A stretch of 34,203 nucleotides of DNA, taken from contig DATAOB010000028.1 of assembly GCA_036265935.1 (NCBI GenBank), forward strand, positions 1 through 34,203, in the 5' to 3' direction. The notes under the pieces were generated by a model, which worked only from the letters and a program-made list of their open reading frames with translations, did not search any database and was not told the DNA's origin. Both the position numbers and the translations under genes were made by a program. The DNA is from JAFASC01 sp036265935. GTDB taxonomy: Bacteria; Pseudomonadota; Alphaproteobacteria; Rhizobiales; Beijerinckiaceae. This document shows positions 30,675 to 34,203 of the stretch, in pieces. Within the stretch, counting starts at the first letter, position 1, and each line of letters begins with the position of its first letter.

Positions 30675-31862
30675 ATGCAAAAACTTCCGCAGCTCGACGC
30701 ATTGTTTCAGGATGCCGCAAAGCGCGAAGCCATTCCAGGTGTCGTCGCTGTCGCCGCGAGCGACAGCGAAATCATCTACAAAGGCGCGTTCGGCAAACGT
30801 GACCTCGGCAAGCCCGATGCGATGACGCTCGATTCCGTCTTCTGGATCGCATCGATGACGAAGGCCGTGACAACAGCTGGCGCGATGCAGCTTGTCGAAG
30901 CGGGAAAGCTGCAGCTTGACGAGCCCATCGGGCGTCTCATCCCCGAGCTTGCATCGCTGCGCGTACTCGACGGCTTCGACGAGAGCGGCGCACCGAAACT
31001 GCGACCGGCGAAGAACCAAATCACGCTACGCCAGCTGATGACGCACACGTCTGGCTTCTGTTACGACATGTGGAATGCCGACATGTCGCGTTATTACGAG
31101 GCGGCGAATCTTCCGCGCGTCATCTCGTGCGAGAAGAGAGCGCTCAGCGCGCCACTCGCCAGCGAGCCGGGCACGCGTTGGGAATACAGCATCAGCATCG
31201 ACTTTGTCGGCCAGGCGATCGAGGCGGCAAGCGGCAAGCGGCTCGACGCATATTTGCGCGATCACATTTTCGCGCCGCTCGGCATGAAAGATACTAGTTT
31301 CAAGCTAAGCGACGACCAGCGCAAGCGTCTCGTCGGCATGCATGCACGCCAGCCCGACGGATCGCTCGTGCCGATGCCGTTCGAAATGCCGCAAGAGCCG
31401 GAATTTCATATGGGCGGCGGCGGCCTCTACAGCACGGCCCACGATTATATCCGCTTCGTTCGCATGATTCTGAACAAAGGCACGCTCGATGGCAATCGCG
31501 TGCTGAAGCCCGAGACCGTCGCGACAATGGCGCAGAACCAGATCGGCGAGCTCAATATGACGAAGATGCATGCGGCAATCCCGCAGGTGACGAACGACGT
31601 CGATCTCTATCCCGATCAGGACAAGAAATGGGGATTGAGCTTCATGATCAACACGCAGCAGACGGCGGAGGGCCGCAGCGCCGGCAGTCTCGCCTGGGCG
31701 GGTCTCGCCAACACCTACTACTGGATAGATCCCACACGCAACGTCGGCGGTGTGATCCTGACGCAGCTCTTCCCGTTTGCGGACAAGAAAGTGCTCGAAT
31801 TGTTCGGCGGCTTCGAGCGCGCGATCTACGACAAGCTCGATGGGATGAAACGCGCGGCGTGA
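30675..31862 (+). CDS. Serine hydrolase of the class C beta-lactamase fold
   Basis: 395 residues from the ATG at 30675 (GGGAGG six bases upstream). SMTK (nucleophile Ser and general-base Lys) lies near residue 73; the Tyr motif is YSIS (Tyr-Ser rather than Y-A-N) after TRWEY; the third motif lies in the WAGLANTYYWIDP region. Such proteins (EstB/6-aminohexanoate-dimer-hydrolase-like) act as esterases or amidases rather than true beta-lactamases. No signal peptide is evident, so it is cytoplasmic. The last 37 bases overlap the end of the convergent ctaA. Confidence 0.88.
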   Translation: MQKLPQLDALFQDAAKREAIPGVVAVAASDSEIIYKGAFGKRDLGKPDAMTLDSVFWIASMTKAVTTAGAMQLVEAGKLQLDEPIGRLIPELASLRVLDGFDESGAPKLRPAKNQITLRQLMTHTSGFCYDMWNADMSRYYEAANLPRVISCEKRALSAPLASEPGTRWEYSISIDFVGQAIEAASGKRLDAYLRDHIFAPLGMKDTSFKLSDDQRKRLVGMHARQPDGSLVPMPFEMPQEPEFHMGGGGLYSTAHDYIRFVRMILNKGTLDGNRVLKPETVATMAQNQIGELNMTKMHAAIPQVTNDVDLYPDQDKKWGLSFMINTQQTAEGRSAGSLAWAGLANTYYWIDPTRNVGGVILTQLFPFADKKVLELFGGFERAIYDKLDGMKRAA

Positions 31863-32935
31863 CCCTGCCAAAGGCGGCGCAGATGAACGCTCGCCGCGAT
31901 CAGCACCAGCATCGCCAATGCCTGGTGGATGAGCGCGACTGGAAGAGGGACGACAAGTAACAGCGTGGTGATCCCGGCGATCACCTGAAGCAAGAGGAGG
32001 CCGAAGACGATATGCGCGCGCCGGTACGCCGGCCCGCGGCCGACCACTCGTTTCACCGCGACGACCTGCAGGATGGCAATCGCGAGCACGCAATAGGCAG
32101 TCATCCGGTGCATGAACTGCACGGTCGTGACGTTGTCGAAAAGATTGCTCCACCACGGCGTCACTTGCATGAGATGCGCGAGCGGCGGGACGAAGTGCCC
32201 GTCCATCAACGGCCAGGTGTTGTAGGTGAGCCCGGCGCGCAAGCCGGCCACGAGACCGCCAAGACCGATCTGCACGAAAATCAGCGCGAGCAAACAGGCG
32301 GCGATGACGCGCAGCCGGCGAGGCGCAACTCTGTCGGCCTCATCAACGCGCTCGAGCCCAACCGCGACCCAGACGATTGCGGCAAGTGTCAGCGATGCCA
32401 GAAGTAGATGAGTGGCGAGCCGCTCTTGTGCCACCTCGACGCGGCCGGACAGGCCGGAGGCGACCATCCACCAGCCGACCGCGCCTTGCAGCGCTCCGAG
32501 CGCCAAGATGCCGAGGAGCTTCGGTTTCAAAGCCGCCGGAAGCCGTCCGGTCGCCCAGAAGAAAACGAGCGGGACGGCGAACGCGATCCCGATCAGCCGG
32601 CCGAGCAGGCGATGGCCCCATTCCCAGGTGTAGATCGCCTGGAACCAGCCGAGATCCATCTTTGGGAAGAGTTCGCGATATTGCGGGATTTGCTTGTACT
32701 TCTCGAATTCGGCGAGCCACGCGGCATGCGACAGCGGCGGCAGAATTCCGGTGATCGGCTTCCACTCGGTGATTGACAGGCCGGATTCGGTGAGCCGCAC
32801 CGCTCCGCCCACCACCACCATCAGGAACACAAGTGCCGCGACGCCCCAGAGCCAGATGCGAACGGAGCCCGCGTTGTCGCGCGCGGCCGCGCGGGGCGCC
32901 GCAATCGACGTTGAAAGGCTGAGGCGGTCGGTCAC
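31826..32935 (-). CDS. ctaA: Heme A synthase (COX15/CtaA, type 2)
   Basis: 369 residues from a GTG, eight membrane helices. Conserved His ligands lie in YTWEWGHRLLGR, ERLATHLLLAS, QFMHRMTAYC and LIHQALAML; GGAVRLTESGLSITEW is the family signature. It oxidises heme O to heme A for cytochrome oxidase. Short N-terminal extension, no signal peptide. Divergent from the DUF2842 gene, the usual rhizobial neighbour. The frame is intact. Confidence 0.95.
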   Translation of the reverse strand: MTDRLSLSTSIAAPRAAARDNAGSVRIWLWGVAALVFLMVVVGGAVRLTESGLSITEWKPITGILPPLSHAAWLAEFEKYKQIPQYRELFPKMDLGWFQAIYTWEWGHRLLGRLIGIAFAVPLVFFWATGRLPAALKPKLLGILALGALQGAVGWWMVASGLSGRVEVAQERLATHLLLASLTLAAIVWVAVGLERVDEADRVAPRRLRVIAACLLALIFVQIGLGGLVAGLRAGLTYNTWPLMDGHFVPPLAHLMQVTPWWSNLFDNVTTVQFMHRMTAYCVLAIAILQVVAVKRVVGRGPAYRRAHIVFGLLLLQVIAGITTLLLVVPLPVALIHQALAMLVLIAASVHLRRLWQGHAARFIPSSLS

Positions 32936-33022
32936 GGGCCAAATGGGTTGCGGCGGAGGGGCCGGCAGACATAGAACCTCAGCGCAAAAGCGTCCATCGG
33001 CGCTCTGTCGCAGTTGAATTTC

Positions 33023-33232
33023 ATGCAGAAGCGCACCCGCAAATTTTTCGGCGCCGTCGCGATGCTGGCGTTTGTCATTGTCTACGCGCTAGTGGCGATG
33101 ATGCTGGCGCAGGCACGCCCGACGCAGGAAGCGCCGGTGCTCCTGCAGACCCTGATCTACGCCGTGCTTGGCCTTGCCTGGATATTGCCGCTGATGCCGC
33201 TGATCCGTTGGATGGAGCGGGGTCGAGGCTAA
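33023..33232 (+). CDS. DUF2842 membrane protein
   Basis: 69 residues, starting MQKRTRKFFGAVAMLAFVIVYALVAMML. Two membrane helices (about 9-27 and 41-60), basic N terminus, ending RWMERGRG. This is the DUF2842 family, usually adjacent to ctaA in Hyphomicrobiales, function unknown. A TTG nine bases upstream in frame is a less likely start. Confidence 0.88.
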   Translation: MQKRTRKFFGAVAMLAFVIVYALVAMMLAQARPTQEAPVLLQTLIYAVLGLAWILPLMPLIRWMERGRG

Positions 33233-33596
33233 TCGATTGACCGCGATTTCCGCAGCGCAAGCCGGTGCGCGCGACGGCAGAAAGTCCACTATTGCTAGGC
33301 TCTGATACCGCCGTTGACGCTGAGCCGCGGCAGTGCCGTCAGATGGGCTCTAAATATCTTTATATCGGCCCGTTGTCGTCCCGTTCGCCGGCGCGCTGGG
33401 CTAAGGCGATGACCCGAGCATCTGTCGATCCGCGGCGACGTCCCGCATCGCACGGACGGGGTTGGGGCTTATCGCACATCGGCCAGAGCGCTGGCCCGGC
33501 AGCAGCTAAAATGAACGGACATCCAGACACTTAGTCCGGATTGGCTTTGTTCTGCTAAACGCAATCGGAAGTAGTGACTCTAATAGGATTAAACGC
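33233..33596. other. 364-base gap without a supported gene
   Basis: Between the DUF2842 gene and the right-edge hypothetical gene. Its only structure is a perfect 6-bp hairpin with a 4-base loop (GGCCAG-agcg-CTGGCC) at 33481-33496, with no T-run after it. One AT-richer patch (TAAATATCTTTATAT near 33350) is seen. An open plus-strand frame (33265-33534) has no recognisable domain. Confidence 0.5.
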
Positions 33597-34136
33597 CTAC
33601 ACTGCGAGATGGAAGAGCTGAATAGCGCGGCGCCGACGCGACAGCGCCCGCGCCTCATAACGATCAAGCCGCGCAATGTCGCGCGCCAATACTCCGATTC
33701 CATCCTCAAAGCTCACCGGTCGCAATTCCGTATCGAGACCAGCCTTCCGGGCCAGCATGTAAACAATGTCCGGGTTCGGTCTTTTTTTGTAGAAGTCAAT
33801 GCAGGCGCGCACTTCTCTTGCTGCGCTCAACGGCTTGATCCGTTTTAATTGATTGAGGAATAAGTTTTCTCGCGCGGCCCGAATACGCCGAAGCTCGATC
33901 AGCTCCACGGCGATCGCTCTGGCGTGTTGGTGACGAATGGAATCGGCACTGCCTTCGTCGATTAAACATGCGAGCTCCTCGACCTCCGATTCGAGCCAGG
34001 GGTCAGACGGCAGCGGGATAGAAAGCCCATGTCGCAGCGCGTTTTTCGACGTCCGCAATTTCCCAGGACGGCTCCGAGGACCAGTGCTGAAGCGCGCATT
34101 TTTTCGGTTAGCCACAACCCTCGCAGGCGCTTTCAT
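33597..34136 (-). CDS. Conserved hypothetical protein with an NRKNARFSTGPRS head
   Basis: 179 residues. The N terminus ANRKNARFSTGPRSRPGKLRTSKNALRHGLS is a recurrent signature of uncharacterised proteins abundant in Bradyrhizobium and relatives; the rest is helical and charged (QHARAIAVELIELRRIRAARENL, then ARLDRYEARALSRRRRAIQLF). It may bind nucleic acid given its basic head, but nothing is known. Its ATG overlaps the stop of the partial gene upstream (ATGA), so the two are probably translated together. Confidence 0.7.
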   Translation of the reverse strand: MKAPARVVANRKNARFSTGPRSRPGKLRTSKNALRHGLSIPLPSDPWLESEVEELACLIDEGSADSIRHQHARAIAVELIELRRIRAARENLFLNQLKRIKPLSAAREVRACIDFYKKRPNPDIVYMLARKAGLDTELRPVSFEDGIGVLARDIARLDRYEARALSRRRRAIQLFHLAV

Positions 34137-34203
34137 GCGGCATTCTGGTTATTGAGTTCCGTGAACTCGGCGTCCTTGATCGCCCGGTCGGAAGCGTCGC
34201 GCA
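34133..34203 (-). CDS. C-terminal end of an unidentified gene, cut by the window edge
   Basis: Reading the minus strand from the edge, an open frame ends RDASDRAIKDAEFTELNNQ-NAA-stop, with the TGA at 34133-34135 overlapping the ATG of the next gene. The overlap and the sequence composition suggest a real gene end. The family cannot be told from 22 residues. Confidence 0.4.
   Translation of the reverse strand, partial: RDASDRAIKDAEFTELNNQNAA

Noticed and set aside
33481..33496. GGCCAG-agcg-CTGGCC as a terminator
   Set aside because: No T-run follows on either strand; it is listed only as a hairpin in the gap.

Overview
The window looks like a chromosomal segment of a high-GC alphaproteobacterium of the order Hyphomicrobiales (Rhizobiales), near the Nitrobacteraceae/Xanthobacteraceae. 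This rests on gene content and order: rnr followed by a DUF983 gene, a NUDIX gene and rpmG; divK-pleD divergent from a DUF3572 gene and dinB; an FtrABCD-type iron-uptake cluster; mntR divergent from mntH; and ctaA divergent from a DUF2842 gene. No tRNA, rRNA, complete insertion sequence or CRISPR array was seen.

Left flank (1-3630) is accessory and decayed. It holds a TetR-type palindrome at the left edge, a terminator and hairpin that may end a small RNA, a 51-residue peptide with a lasso-peptide-like leader, a gutted phage/island-type integrase, a truncated and frameshifted dmeF, and a frameshifted alpha/beta hydrolase. The core-like part (3883-16659) carries a periplasmic serine carboxypeptidase, a GlsB-type membrane protein, a broken acetyltransferase, RNase R, DUF983, NUDIX, an ECF-type sigma factor gene with its apparent targets (DUF4142, cupredoxin, DUF2231), rpmG, a PRC-barrel protein, pleD-divK, DUF3572 and DNA polymerase IV.

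From 16699 to 21974 is a secreted cupin, a Gly/Tyr-rich repeat ORF, and a metal block: ftrD, ftrB and ftrA (P19) with no FTR1 permease gene, then mntR and divergent mntH, with Irr-like and MntR-like palindromes in the intergenic regions. From 22046 to the right edge come cysS, a small secreted peptide, a frameshifted DUF2332 gene, two small secreted proteins, a hicBA pair with a dead toxin gene, a DUF2865 protein, gltX, a family 21 glycosyltransferase, a beta-lactamase-fold hydrolase, heme A synthase, DUF2842, and an uncharacterised gene pair at the end.

Two themes stand out. First, roughly ten genes are broken (int, dmeF, the hydrolase, GNAT, the sigma factor, SGNH hydrolase, DUF2231, pleD, DUF2332, hicA), by 1-base indels and by internal deletions of about 100-250 codons, while long housekeeping genes (rnr, cysS, gltX, dinB, mntH, ctaA) are intact. 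The large deletions favour real gene decay over read error, but some 1-base shifts could be sequencing errors. Second, the sigma gene and the DUF4142 gene share an identical two-block promoter motif with identical spacing, and a near copy lies before the DUF2231 gene. This defines a small ECF regulon whose own sigma gene now appears frameshifted.
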